Source: Acidimicrobiales bacterium
Lineage (GTDB): Bacteria; Actinomycetota; Acidimicrobiia; Acidimicrobiales; JADJXE01
DNA length: 64,000 nt
Reading direction: 5' to 3'
Assembly: GCA_016716005.1 (NCBI GenBank)
Contig: JADJXE010000001.1
Span: 1 to 64,000, forward strand
Part shown: positions 1 to 8,554 of the stretch, in pieces
Layout: every line of letters starts with the position of its first letter
Position numbering within the stretch: the stretch's first letter is position 1
Notes under the pieces: model-generated
What the model saw: the letters and a program-made list of their open reading frames with translations, nothing else
Databases searched by the model: none
What the model was told of the DNA's origin: nothing
Program-made: the position numbers and the translations under genes

Positions 1-146
1 AAGGCGCCGAGATCACCGCCGCCGAGATCGCCGGCGGCGAGGCGGCGGTGGACGAGCTGACCGAGCATGAGACCGTCCCGATCGACGGCGACAGGATGGG
101 CGTCGGGTCGCGAACCGATCGGGCCGGTGGCGAACGCCGCCGGTGA
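1..146 (+). CDS. C-terminal end of an unidentified protein (cut by window start)
   Basis: An open frame enters from the left edge in phase 3 and stops with TGA at 144-146, giving about 47 residues. They are acidic at first (several Glu/Asp and Ala) and end in an Arg-rich tail. There are too few residues to recognise a family. It lies 18 nt upstream of the universal stress protein gene on the same strand and could be its operon partner. The coding frame is favoured only because it is the sole frame open to the edge on this strand. Confidence 0.35.
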   Translation, partial: GAEITAAEIAGGEAAVDELTEHETVPIDGDRMGVGSRTDRAGGERRR

Positions 147-164
147 CCCGGCAGTGAGAGCGAG

Positions 165-623
165 ATGGCTTGGGCGGAGAGGTCGAGCGTGGTGGTAGGC
201 GTCGACGACCCCGCCTCACCGACGGTGTTGCACGCCGCGGCGGATCTCGCCGCCGCGCTCGCCGCTCCGCTCGTCGTCGTGCACGTCGAGGAGCGCAACT
301 GGCTGGTCGACTCCAACGTGGCGGCCGGTGCAGGCGCGGGCGCGGGAGCGCATGCGCTGGCGGCGGCCGAGGTCGCGGATCGATGCCACCTGGACTGCGA
401 GGTGACCCTGGCGGGACACCCGGTCGTGTGGTCGTTCGAGCTGCGGGTGGGCGATCCGGCGGCCGAGCTGGCGGCCGCATCGGCCCACCATGGCGCCGAG
501 CTGGTCGTCGTCGGGGGGCGCCGCCGCCGCAACCACGGTCCGCACCTTAGGAAGGCGACGACGCTCGACCGGCTCCTCGATCGCGCCGGGGTCCCCGTGG
601 TGGTGGTCCCGCCGCCGCGCTGA
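165..623 (+). CDS. Universal stress protein (UspA) family protein
   Basis: 152 residues, a normal length for a single Usp domain. The N-terminal strand reads VVVGVDDPASP, as in Usp proteins, where the Asp follows the first beta strand. A long Ala-rich helix, the strand LVVVHVE and a C-terminal GVPVVVVPP strand complete the alpha/beta fold. The ATP-binding signature (G-2x-G-9x-G-S/T) is poorly preserved: after VVVGG comes an Arg/His-rich loop lacking the usual GS, so nucleotide binding is doubtful. Usp proteins are cytoplasmic stress modulators. The ATG at 165 is the first in-frame start; no strong ribosome site precedes it. Confidence 0.75.
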   Translation: MAWAERSSVVVGVDDPASPTVLHAAADLAAALAAPLVVVHVEERNWLVDSNVAAGAGAGAGAHALAAAEVADRCHLDCEVTLAGHPVVWSFELRVGDPAAELAAASAHHGAELVVVGGRRRRNHGPHLRKATTLDRLLDRAGVPVVVVPPPR

Positions 624-659
624 CGGTGCAGGCGGCGGCCCGACGGTGCCCCCGGGTGA

Positions 660-1515
660 TCAAGAGAGGGCGTGGCGGGCGACGAGGTCGGCACCGCGGC
701 GGGTGTTCTCGTGCAGGACGAAGTGACCGCCGGGCAGCGTGACGAGCGCGGCGCCGGCTCGTTCGGCCTGGGCGGCGAAGATGTCGGGCAGGAAGGTGTG
801 CTCGCCGGCGACGATCGTGGTGGGACAGGTCAGGTCGGGGAGGTGGTCCCAGGCGTGGGCGGCCCGCCGTCGGCGGCTGAGACCTCGAAGATCGTGGCTT
901 CGATCTCGGGCCGGCACGCGAGGTGCACACCGCTGGCGTCGACGGTGGTTCCCCACCGGATGTAGGCGTCGAGGGCTTCGGGGGCGAGCTGCGTCAGCGG
1001 CTGCTTGCCGGAGTAGGTGGCGTTCATCTCGGCCTGGGAGGCGAAGCTTGGGCGTCGACGGCGGGCCGCGGCAGCCATGGGGTTCTCGGTGTGGTGTGGA
1101 AAGGCGTCGGCGGGAAAGGCGACGGGTTCGGCGAGCAGCAGGCGGGTCCACCGCTGGGGGTCGAGGCGATGCACGAGGATCGCGACGGCACCGCCGAGGG
1201 ATCCGCCGACGCCGGCGACCGTGGGGAGGTCGAGGTGGTCGAGGACCTCGAGGACGTCGATGGCGAGGTTCTCGAATCGGTAGGCGCCGGGGTGGTCGGG
1301 CGCGGTGCTGCCGCCGTGGCCGCGCAGGTCGAGGGCGATGGGGCGGGCGGCACGGACGAGCTGCCCGGCGATGGGCTCGTAGAGGCCGCCGCAGAACCCG
1401 TTGGGGTGGAGGAGCACGATGGGAGGGCCGGTGCCGCCCCAGTCGAGCACCCGGATGGTGATGCCGGCTTGGCCGGCGATGCGGCGGACCTCGGGCGGTC
1501 GAGCGATTCCCCCAT
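660..1515 (-). pseudogene. Alpha/beta hydrolase, frameshifted
   Basis: Read with two frame corrections, this is a normal alpha/beta hydrolase of about 285 residues. It has an N-terminal GGTGPPIVLLHPNG oxyanion region, the nucleophile-elbow-like GVGGSLGGA, an acid-bearing strand TIVAGEHTFLP and a C-terminal catalytic His in GGHFVLHEN. The main frame lacks an initiator. An ATG at 1515 comes into frame if one base is added to the C5 run at 1509-1513. A second shift lies near 850-885, after which the C-terminal part is read in another frame. The gene begins 27 nt after the LLM oxidoreductase stop and is the last gene of the minus-strand P450 run. The substrate is probably an ester or lactone made by the upstream oxygenases (inference). 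A sequencing indel is as likely as true decay. Confidence 0.7.
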
Positions 1516-1542
1516 GACGGTGTCTGCCCTCGGTCCGGGTGG

Positions 1543-2574
1543 CTAGGGGATGTCGTGGAGCGCAGCGGCGACGGGCTTCCACCGGGCGAGGTGCTGGGGG
1601 TCTTCGGTCCAGGCGATGGCACCGAAGTAGTTGACGACCCGGGTGGCGAGTCCGGCGTAGCGGTCGGCGATGGCGTCGGCGATGGTGGCCCAGGTTCCTT
1701 CGGTGACGAAGTGGCGGAGGATGTCGTCGGTGATGACGGCGGTCATCCCGGCGATGTCGCCGGCCTTCTGGCGTTCTCGGAGGGCGGCGGTGGTGCCCGT
1801 GTGGCCGAGGTCGTCGAAGATGAACGCGTAGTTGGGGGTGGACCCGTAGAAGGCGATTTGGGTGCGGGCGAGCTCGCGCCAGCGGTCGCGTTCGTCGGCG
1901 GTGTCGCCGACGACGAGGAAGGCGGGGACGATGATCTCGAAGTCGTCGAGGTGGCGGCCGGCGAGCTGCGCGCCGGCGGCGAGCTGCGGTGCGACGGTGT
2001 CGGTGAGGTAGGTGCGGGTGTTGAGGGGGTGGACGTGGACCCCGTCGGCGACCCGGCCCGCGAGGCGCAGCATCCACGGGTTGACCGCGGCGAGGTCGAT
2101 GGGCGGGTCCGGCGCGCTGATGGGCCCGGGCGACCAGATGGGCGGCAGGAGCGTCAGTTCGTAGTGGTCGCTGTGGTAGTCGAGGGGGGAGGCGCCGCGG
2201 AAGGCGGCGAAGCAGGCTCGGACGGCGGCGATGTAGTCGCGCATGCGCGGGCCGGGAGGGTCGAAGGGGGCGTTGTAGCGGCGTTCGATGTGGGCGCGGA
2301 CCTGGGTGCCGAGACCGAGCCGGAACCGGCCGTCGGTGGCATCCGCGAGCTCCCAGGCGATCTGGGCGGTGACCATGGGGCTGCGGGGGAAGGCCACGGC
2401 GATGCCGGTGAGCAGGTCGATGTCGGCGGCGAGGGCGGCGGCCGCGCACGACAGGTAGGCGGTGCGGCCGGCTTCGGTGATGACGAGCCCGGCGTGGCCG
2501 CTGTCGGCGGCGTGGCGGGCGAGCTGCTGGGCGGCGTGCAGCGGCATGCCGCCGGTCATGAGGTCGAGCTTCAC
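1543..2574 (-). CDS. LLM class (luciferase-like, F420/FMN) oxidoreductase
   Basis: 343 residues. The sequence has the luciferase-like TIM-barrel pattern: a start near LDLMTGG, the early segment GHAGLVITEAGR, LLTGIAVAFPRSP for the second to third strands, and RFRLGLGTQVRAHIERRYN, the LGLG..V..H segment typical of F420-dependent LLM proteins. I chose GTG at 2574 because GAGGAA sits about 7 nt before it. It follows the upstream P450 stop (2585) by 10 nt, so the two are almost certainly co-transcribed. Family members oxidise alcohols, reduce enones or act as monooxygenases. With two P450s and hydrolases nearby, a step in catabolism of a hydrophobic compound is likely; the substrate is unknown. 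Confidence 0.85.
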   Translation of the reverse strand: MKLDLMTGGMPLHAAQQLARHAADSGHAGLVITEAGRTAYLSCAAAALAADIDLLTGIAVAFPRSPMVTAQIAWELADATDGRFRLGLGTQVRAHIERRYNAPFDPPGPRMRDYIAAVRACFAAFRGASPLDYHSDHYELTLLPPIWSPGPISAPDPPIDLAAVNPWMLRLAGRVADGVHVHPLNTRTYLTDTVAPQLAAGAQLAGRHLDDFEIIVPAFLVVGDTADERDRWRELARTQIAFYGSTPNYAFIFDDLGHTGTTAALRERQKAGDIAGMTAVITDDILRHFVTEGTWATIADAIADRYAGLATRVVNYFGAIAWTEDPQHLARWKPVAAALHDIP

Positions 2575-2584
2575 GCCCAGTTCC

Positions 2585-3787
2585 TCATGCGGCGGTGAAC
2601 GCGAAGGGCAGGGTGCGGGGGCCGCGGACCTGGCCGGCGGACCAGGTGACGGCGTCGGGGTCGGTGAGGGTGAACTCGGGGATGCGTTCGAGCCAGGTTT
2701 GGATGGCGACGCGCAGCTCCATGCGGGCGAGGTTGGAGCCGAGGCAGCGGTGGATGCCGACACCGAAGGCGAAGTGCCGGTTGGCTTCGCGGTCGAGGAC
2801 GACGTTGTCGGGGCGGTCGAAGATCTCGGGGTCGCGGTTGCCGGACGGGAACGGGAGGAGCAGCCGGTCGCCGGTGCGCATGGGGCAACCGCCGATGTCG
2901 GTGTCGGCGACCACTTCACGGGCCATGGTGACGGGCGCGAACACCCGGAGGAACTCCTCGGTGGCGGAGTGGATGAGGTCGGGGTCGTGGGCGAGGCGGT
3001 GCCGGTCGTCGGGGTGGGTAGCGAGGTGCAGCAGCGAGGATCCGATGGCGGACCAGGTGGTGTCGATGCCGGCGAGGAGCAGCAGGATGCACGCGCCGAG
3101 GATCTCTTCGTCGGTGAGTTCCCGGCCGTCGGGCATGCGGGCATCGAGGAGGTGGGTGATGATGTCATCGCGGGGATCGGCGCGGTGGCGCTCAACGTGG
3201 CCAGCCAGGTAGCCGCCGATCTCGAAGATCGCTTCGAAGGTGGCGTCGCCGGCGACGGGGCTCTGTTCGATGAGGCGGTGGATCCAGTCCCGGAACTGGG
3301 CGTGATCGGCGTCGGGGATGCCGAGCATGCGGGTGATGACCTTGATGGGGACGTGCTGCGCGAAGTCCGTGGCGGCGTCGCAGCGTCCCGTGCCGATGAA
3401 CCCGTCGATGAGCTCGTCGGCCATGGCTTTGGTGATGGGTTCGTAGGCGGCGACGACGGCGGGGGAGAACACTGGCAGGAGGAGCCGGCGGATGTCGGTG
3501 TGGTACGGCGGGTCCTCGGTGATCGGTGGCGCGTGGAACCCGAGGTCGTGGGGTGATTCGGCTCGGTCGGTGATCAGGATCGTCCGCGACGAGAAGTGGT
3601 GGTGGTCATGCGCGATGGCGGCGAGGTCGTCGTAGCGGGTGGGGATCCACACGCCGTGGTAGCGGTCGGTGTGCGCGATGGGGCACTCGGCGCGGAGTTG
3701 GTCGTAGACCCTGTGGGGGTCGGCCACGAAGTCTGGATCGAGGTGGTCGAAGTCGGTGGCGAAGTCGGTGACGGGTGTGGGGGGCAT
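2585..3787 (-). CDS. Cytochrome P450
   Basis: 400 residues, the size of a soluble bacterial P450. Visible motifs are the I-helix AGIDTT, the K-helix ExxR in EEFLRVFAPVT and the heme loop FAFGVGIHRCLG, with Cys348 as thiolate ligand. ATG 3787 is preferred over upstream Met codons because AAGGA stands about 8 nt before it. Electrons probably come from the 3Fe-4S type ferredoxin encoded at 4327-4518. The C-terminus (VTWSAGQVRGPR..) is nearly the same as that of the P450 at 58050-59252, also 400 residues, so the two are paralogues. Substrate not predictable from sequence. Confidence 0.92.
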   Translation of the reverse strand: MPPTPVTDFATDFDHLDPDFVADPHRVYDQLRAECPIAHTDRYHGVWIPTRYDDLAAIAHDHHHFSSRTILITDRAESPHDLGFHAPPITEDPPYHTDIRRLLLPVFSPAVVAAYEPITKAMADELIDGFIGTGRCDAATDFAQHVPIKVITRMLGIPDADHAQFRDWIHRLIEQSPVAGDATFEAIFEIGGYLAGHVERHRADPRDDIITHLLDARMPDGRELTDEEILGACILLLLAGIDTTWSAIGSSLLHLATHPDDRHRLAHDPDLIHSATEEFLRVFAPVTMAREVVADTDIGGCPMRTGDRLLLPFPSGNRDPEIFDRPDNVVLDREANRHFAFGVGIHRCLGSNLARMELRVAIQTWLERIPEFTLTDPDAVTWSAGQVRGPRTLPFAFTAA

Positions 3788-3822
3788 GGGGTCGTCCTTT
3801 GGCGTGCTTGAGGTACTGCTCA

Positions 3823-4190
3823 TCAACATGGGATGGCGCCGCCGGTGATGCTCAGCGTTCCGTTGACGCGCGCCGATCACCCGCCCGCCGCACGGCGGAC
3901 GCCCTCATCAGCGGAGAGTTGGAGCATCCCAGCAGACTGGCCCCGTACCGCGGAGGCGAGATCGGCGAGGGAGACGTCGAGGGTGACGCTGCCTCCCTGG
4001 ACCGAGACCTCGCCGTTCTGAGAGAAGAACAACCCTCGAGAGACCGAAAGTTCGGTGGCGGTGAACCTGACGTTGGTGGTCGGTCTCCGCACCCTAGCTC
4101 TCACGCTCCCGATTGCCCGTCGCCTGACGAAGCGCCGGCGCCAGGTCCCCCCTCGCCGGTGGTGGCGAAGGGACCAACGACTGATGAGCA
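3823..4190 (-). pseudogene. Possible remnant of a DUF2993 (LmeA-like) lipid-binding protein
   Basis: The 539-nt gap between the P450 and ferredoxin genes is not empty. On the minus strand a frame reads VRFTATELSVSRGLFF, then SVTLDVSLADLASAV, which recalls the beta-rich repeats of DUF2993/LmeA proteins. It stops at 3877, and the same frame resumes as ARVNGTLSITGGAIP to 3823. There is no convincing start, and the upstream side runs into a long G tract. I read it as a degraded or indel-damaged gene. The family call is weak; a chance open frame is possible. Confidence 0.3.
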
Positions 4191-4205
4191 AGATGGTGCG
4201 CCGCG

Positions 4206-4253
4206 GCGGGGGGCGGGCGGGGGGGCCGGCGGCGGCGGCGGGGGGGGGGGTGG
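4206..4253. repeat. Low-complexity G tract (includes an 11-G run)
   Basis: About 48 nt almost entirely G on the plus strand, with only a few C and one T, ending in 11 consecutive G (4240-4250). It has many GGG runs and could form a G-quadruplex. It lies upstream of the DUF2993-like remnant and downstream of the ferredoxin gene. Such a tract is also a place where polymerases and base callers slip. Confidence 0.8.
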
Positions 4254-4326
4254 TTGCCCCGCGCGTGTCACGTCACGGTCCGCCGTTGCCGGCGCCCGGG
4301 AATCCTCGACGAGAGTCACCGAGTTC

Positions 4327-4518
4327 TCATTCCTCAACCACCAGAGCGTGCTCGGGGCAGTTCGCGGCGGCGAGGCGGGCGGCCGTCTCGAGGTCGGGGT
4401 CGATGTCGCCGGGAGGGGCGGTGGCGTAGCCGAGGTCGTCGATGTCGAACAGGACGGGGGCGAGCGCGTGGCAGCGGTTGTGGCCCTGGCAGCGCTCGGC
4501 GTCGACGATGACGTTCAC
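4327..4518 (-). CDS. Ferredoxin, P450-associated 3Fe-4S type
   Basis: 63 residues, typical for the small ferredoxins that feed actinobacterial P450s. The ligand pattern is CQGHNRC near the N-terminus, where His replaces the second Cys as in CxxHxxC ferredoxins, plus a distal ANCPEHAL motif. The acidic surface DIDPDLE is common in this family. The start is GTG at 4518, which overlaps the stop of the preceding gene as GTGA, so translation is probably coupled to the ferritin-like gene. It may donate electrons to either P450 or to the putative di-iron protein. Confidence 0.9.
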   Translation of the reverse strand: MNVIVDAERCQGHNRCHALAPVLFDIDDLGYATAPPGDIDPDLETAARLAAANCPEHALVVEE

Positions 4519-5600
4519 GCCAGCGCTTCGGCAGGGGTGGAGGCGAGCGCGTCGAACTCGGCGGTGAGGCGGTCGCCGTCGGGGTGGGCGGCGAGCTCGG
4601 CGCGGACCTGGGCGAGGCGATAGGCGAGGATCCGATCGAAGCGGTCACCGGTCTGGTTGTCGAGCGCGGCCCGGGACGCGGCGACGACGAGGTCGGCGCC
4701 GGGGATCGTGCCGCCGTCGGTGGTGCGCACGGTCATGGTGGCCAGCTCGGCGAGCGCGCATTGGAGGTAGGCGACGTGGATGTCTTCGTCGATGCGGATG
4801 TGGTCGATCGTCTCGCGGGCGAAGGCGGCGTCGTGGCTGCATTCGGGGTCGCCGAGCACGTCGGACGCCCACGCAAAGGTGTGGTAGGCGAGCAGCTCGA
4901 TGACGAGGATCTGGACCATGGCCCGCACGAGCAGCTGCAGTTCGGGGGCGACATCGTCGCGCATCCCGTCGAACATGCCGCCGACGCTGATCGCCTCGGG
5001 CGAAGGCTTCGCTGGTCCCTCGTAGCCCGGGGGCGGGGCGATGGGGAGGTTCTCGAACATGTCGATGGTGACGGGCGGATCGGCGAGTGCCGCGTCACGG
5101 ACGGCGAACCACATCTGGTCGTGGCCGGCTTCGGGGCCGCGGCCGGCCTCGTCGTTGCCGTGCGCTTCGAGCAGACCGTCGAAGAGGTGCCCGAGGCACG
5201 TGTCGTCGATGGGTTCGACGATGAACTGGGTTAGGTCCATGGGCGGGATCAGCTTGATCCCGTCGTTGCCGAACCCCTCGACGACGCCGATCAGGGTGAG
5301 GATGCGGGTCATCGCACCGCTCGCGCCGTTGCGGAGCAGCATCTTGGCCTGATCGGTGTTGGGCACGAACGCTCTTTGGACCGCGTCGGCTTCGATGACG
5401 CGGGTCGGGTGCCCCTCGGCCGCGAGTTGCGCGGTCCAGGCCTCGATGGCGGGGACCCGGTGGACCGAGCGGGGCGGGAGGTAGGTGCGGTCGGGGCTGT
5501 AGCCGCCGTGGAGGAGCACGCCGTTGCGTTCGATGCGCTCGGCGTAGTCGGGGTCGGTGAGGAGCTCGTCGCGGCTGTACCGAAGCCGGGTGGTGGTCAT
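4515..5600 (-). CDS. Uncharacterised protein, putative ferritin-like di-iron oxygenase
   Basis: 361 residues, no family I can name. The sequence is mostly helical and contains two ExxH motifs, E157-x-x-H160 and E272-x-x-H275. Further acidic residues in helices before each (for example E129 and E235, the latter in IELLAYH) give the E...ExxH...E...ExxH layout of ferritin-like di-iron carboxylate proteins. No signal peptide or membrane segment is seen. ATG 5600 overlaps the TetR stop as ATGA, with AAAGGA before it, and its own stop overlaps the ferredoxin start. The tight coupling to a ferredoxin suggests an oxygenase or desaturase. The di-iron reading is an inference from residue spacing only. 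Confidence 0.6.
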   Translation of the reverse strand: MTTTRLRYSRDELLTDPDYAERIERNGVLLHGGYSPDRTYLPPRSVHRVPAIEAWTAQLAAEGHPTRVIEADAVQRAFVPNTDQAKMLLRNGASGAMTRILTLIGVVEGFGNDGIKLIPPMDLTQFIVEPIDDTCLGHLFDGLLEAHGNDEAGRGPEAGHDQMWFAVRDAALADPPVTIDMFENLPIAPPPGYEGPAKPSPEAISVGGMFDGMRDDVAPELQLLVRAMVQILVIELLAYHTFAWASDVLGDPECSHDAAFARETIDHIRIDEDIHVAYLQCALAELATMTVRTTDGGTIPGADLVVAASRAALDNQTGDRFDRILAYRLAQVRAELAAHPDGDRLTAEFDALASTPAEALA

Positions 5601-6202
5601 CGCTTGCGTCCTTTGCTGGTTTGGGTCGGCGGCGCGAGGCCTTGGAGGAGCAGGTCGTCGAGTCGCGACGCCATGGCGTCGGGGTCGACGGGCTGGCCGG
5701 TGACCACGTAGTGGAGGCCGACCATGGTGACGGCACCGAAGATGGCCGACGCGGTCATCTCGTCATCGACGGCCCGCAGGGATCCGTCGGTCTCGCCGGC
5801 GTGCAGGAGCTTGCTCACCGGTTCGTGGAACGTCGCCCAGATCGCATCGGCGAGCTTCGGTATGCGGGTGATCCGACCCAGCTCCGTGAGCAGCACCGTG
5901 CACAGCTCGCGATGGTCGGCGAACAACCCGAGATAGGCCCGGACGACATCGTGGAGGCGGGCTCGGGCCGGCTGGTCGCGGTCGAGGATGTGGCCGATCT
6001 CGACCGACAGGTCGCGCATGAGCCGCTCGAGCAGCCAGGCGAGGATCTCCTCTTTGGAGGAGAAGTGGTAGTAGAGCGTCGGGCGGGGGATGCCGGTGGC
6101 TTCGACGATGTCGTCCATGCGGGTGCCGTCGAGACCCCGGGCCGCGAACACCGCCGAGGCGGCCGGGAGCGCGGCGGCGATGTTGTCGGTGACCTCTCTC
6201 AT
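5597..6202 (-). CDS. TetR/AcrR family transcriptional regulator
   Basis: 201 residues. The N-terminal helix-turn-helix reads GTRMDDIVEATGIPRPTLYYHFSSKEEIL, the classical TetR DNA-binding layout, at about residues 26-53. The C-terminal ligand domain is helical. The gene lies inside the catabolic run, 10 nt after a P450 stop, and overlaps the next gene by 4 nt. It therefore probably controls its own operon, de-repressed by the substrate or a CoA/hydrophobic ligand. A plausible target is the inverted repeat at 8529-8548 ahead of the run (inference). Confidence 0.9.
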   Translation of the reverse strand: MREVTDNIAAALPAASAVFAARGLDGTRMDDIVEATGIPRPTLYYHFSSKEEILAWLLERLMRDLSVEIGHILDRDQPARARLHDVVRAYLGLFADHRELCTVLLTELGRITRIPKLADAIWATFHEPVSKLLHAGETDGSLRAVDDEMTASAIFGAVTMVGLHYVVTGQPVDPDAMASRLDDLLLQGLAPPTQTSKGRKR

Positions 6203-6212
6203 CGGACCTCGA

Positions 6213-7491
6213 TCATGTCGTCGCGGCGGCTGTCGGCGTCAGAGCGACGTTGAGGTGGTTGACGCCGCGCAGGATCAGCGTGCCCCGCCATTCGGGGGTC
6301 GTGTCGAGCCACCGGATGTCGGCGAAGCGACGGATGAGCCGGTCGAAGACGACCTTGCCTTCGAGCCGGGCCAGGTTGGCGCCGAGGCAGTAGTGGATCC
6401 CGGCGGCGAAGCTGAGCGGGTGGTTCGGGTGCCGGGTCACGTCGAAGCGGTCGGGGTCCGGGAACACCGCGGGATCGCGGTTGGCGGCGCCGAGGAACGT
6501 CACGACGGTCTCTCCTTCGTGATGGTGTGCCCGTCGATCTCGACGGGTTCGAACGCGGTGCGGGCGTCGACCTGCACGGGGCTCTCGTAGCGCAGCATCT
6601 CCTCGACCGCGGACCCGACCAGGGCGGGGTCGGCGCGCATGCGGTCGAGCTCGCCGGGGTTGCGCAGCAGGCACAGCAGCCCGTTGCCGATGAGGTTGGT
6701 GGTGGTCTCGAACCCTGCGGAGAACAACAGGATGAGGGTGGCAACCATCTCGTCCTCCGTCAGGCGGTCCTCGCCGTCGCGGGCGACGATGAGAGCTGAG
6801 ACAAGGTCGTGCTCGAGGTCCTTGCGGCGCCGGGCGATGAGGTGCCGGAAGTAGTCGTCCATGGCGGCCATGGCGTGCTCGGCGGCGTCGAGCTGTTCCT
6901 CGGTGACGCCTGGTTCGAGGGCGGCGGCCGCGTTGCGCACGAGGACTCGGAACTGGTCACGGTCCGACGGTGGGACGCCGACGAGCTCGCCGATGACCTG
7001 CACCGGCAGCCGGAACGCCAGGGCGTCCATCACGTCGACCTCGCCCGCTTCGGCCATCCGCTCGACGATCACGTCGGCCATGTGGCCGATGTGGGCCTCG
7101 AGCTCCTGCACCCGCTTGGGGGTGAACCCCCGCGACACCAAGGCCCGCAGCCGGGTGTGGTCGGGCGGGTTCACGAACAGCATCGAGTTGCCCATGAAGC
7201 TCTGCTCGCGGGGCGGCAATCCCGGGTTGAACAGCATCCGGCGGTCACTGGTCAGGTCGCCCTTGCCGAACCGGTGGTCGCGCAGCACGAAGTTGCAGTC
7301 CGCCCACCGGGTCAGGAACCACACCGGGCCCAGCTCGCTGCGATGCACCGGCGCCAGCTCCCGCAGCTTGCGGTAGCGGGGGTAGGGGTCGGCCCGACCC
7401 TCGGGAGTGAGGAGGTCTCCATCACGATCCCATCCGGCGTGGTCTGCGTGAATCCGGCCTCTGGGTCGGTCGGGGTGTCGGTGTGGGTCAC
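6213..7491 (-). pseudogene. Cytochrome P450, two frameshifts
   Basis: The pieces join into a complete P450 of about 425 residues. They include the N-terminal GRADPYPRYRKLRELAPVH segment, the I-helix SAGFETTTN, the K-helix EEMLRYESPVQ and the heme loop FAAGIHYCLG. The start is GTG 7491, with AAAGG about 8 nt upstream. The frame changes near 7412-7418 and near 6513-6518. In each case adding one C or G to a short run restores the reading frame (ETLLTPEGR and TKGETVVTF). All catalytic residues are intact, so a sequence error is favoured over gene death. It is of a different subfamily from the P450s at 2.6 and 58 kb. Confidence 0.8.
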
Positions 7492-7502
7492 AGTGGTGCC
7501 TT

Positions 7503-8491
7503 TCAGGTCGCGACGTAGCGGGTCGGGGATCCCAGGTCGATCACCACGTCGCCGTCGGCGACGAGCAGATCGACGTGGCCGAGCACCTCCGAGATGGCGA
7601 GCAGGATCTCGAAGCCGTCGATGTGGGGGAACACCGCCCGCGACAGCTCGTAGGCGGTCGGTTCGACCAGCCGGGAGATGTGGGCGTGGATCTCCTCGGC
7701 CCGGCGCTCGTGGTGGGCTCGCGTGGCGGTCACGAGCGCACCCACCGACGTGAAGGCCGGACCGTGCCCCGGGAGCACGACCTGGGGATCGAGGGCTTCG
7801 AACCGGTCGAGGGAGCCGAGGTAGTCGACGAGGCTGCGGCGCCGCAGCAGGTCGCTGTCGCCGTCGAGCTCGACGAGGGGGTTGGGAGTGATCGCCGGCA
7901 ACAGGTGATCGCCCGAGAGCAACCGCGACGAGACAGGCTCCCACAGCGACAGGTGGCCGGCGGCGTGGCCCGGCGTGACCAGCGCCTGCAGCGTCCGCCC
8001 GCCCAGCCACAGGATGTCGCCGTCGTCGACGGGGATGACCCGGGACTCGTCGATGTCGTGCAGCCACTCCCGGACCGCCCCGTAGAACGTCGGGAACACG
8101 CCGAGCAGGTCCTCGGGGATCCCGAAGGACCGGATCAGCTCGTAGAGCTGGTCCCGGTCGCGGTTCTCCAAAAGCTTCGGCACCTCGGCACGACCGGCGT
8201 AGATCGGTGCGTCCGCCTGCTCGGCGAGCCAGCCGGCGGTGCCGTAGTGGTCGGGATGGGCGGGTCACCACCACCGCCTCGACGTCGGCGCACCGAAAGC
8301 CGACCTTGGCGAGCTCGGCGGTCAACGTCGCCATCGCTGTCGGCGTAGAGCATGCCCGGGTCGATGACCGTGACCGGGCCGTCGAGAAGGACGTAGCAGT
8401 TCACCGGCCCCACCGGGAACGGGGTCGGCAATTCGAAGCCCCGCACCGACGCGGGGAGATGCCCAAGCACCGGTACCAGCGGCTCACGCAC
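7503..8491 (-). pseudogene. Metallo-beta-lactamase fold hydrolase, two frameshifts
   Basis: Joined over two frame changes, this gives about 330 residues. The order is a FPVGPVNCYVLLDGPVTVID opening, a zinc-site segment, the ligand His in TPGHAAGHLSLW, the bridging Asp in LLSGDHLLP and the His in VVLPGHGP. Together these are glyoxalase-II/MBL landmarks. Breaks lie near 8335-8345 and near 8262-8272. The second falls inside the HxHxDH motif, of which only HPDH survives in the shifted frame. The start is GTG 8491 with GGAGG 7 nt upstream. It is the first gene of the minus-strand catabolic run and probably hydrolyses a thioester or lactone intermediate (inference). Confidence 0.75.
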
Positions 8492-8528
8492 CAGGAAACC
8501 TCCGCACGGCACCATAGTGACGGCATTT

Positions 8529-8548
8529 AGACACGATGTCTAGAGACA
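8529..8548. promoter_or_regulatory. Overlapping inverted repeats, probable operator
   Basis: AGACA-cga-TGTCT is followed at once by AGAGACA, so TGTCT pairs with both flanking copies. It lies between the divergent MBL gene (start 8491, minus) and the MMPL exporter (start about 8555, plus). That makes it a natural site for a TetR-type repressor such as the one at 5597-6202. Binding is inferred. Confidence 0.45.
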
Positions 8549-8554
8549 TGTTGG

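Noticed and set aside
170..550. Second plus-strand frame over the universal stress gene
   Set aside because: Arg/Gly-only composition and complete overlap with a recognisable Usp protein.
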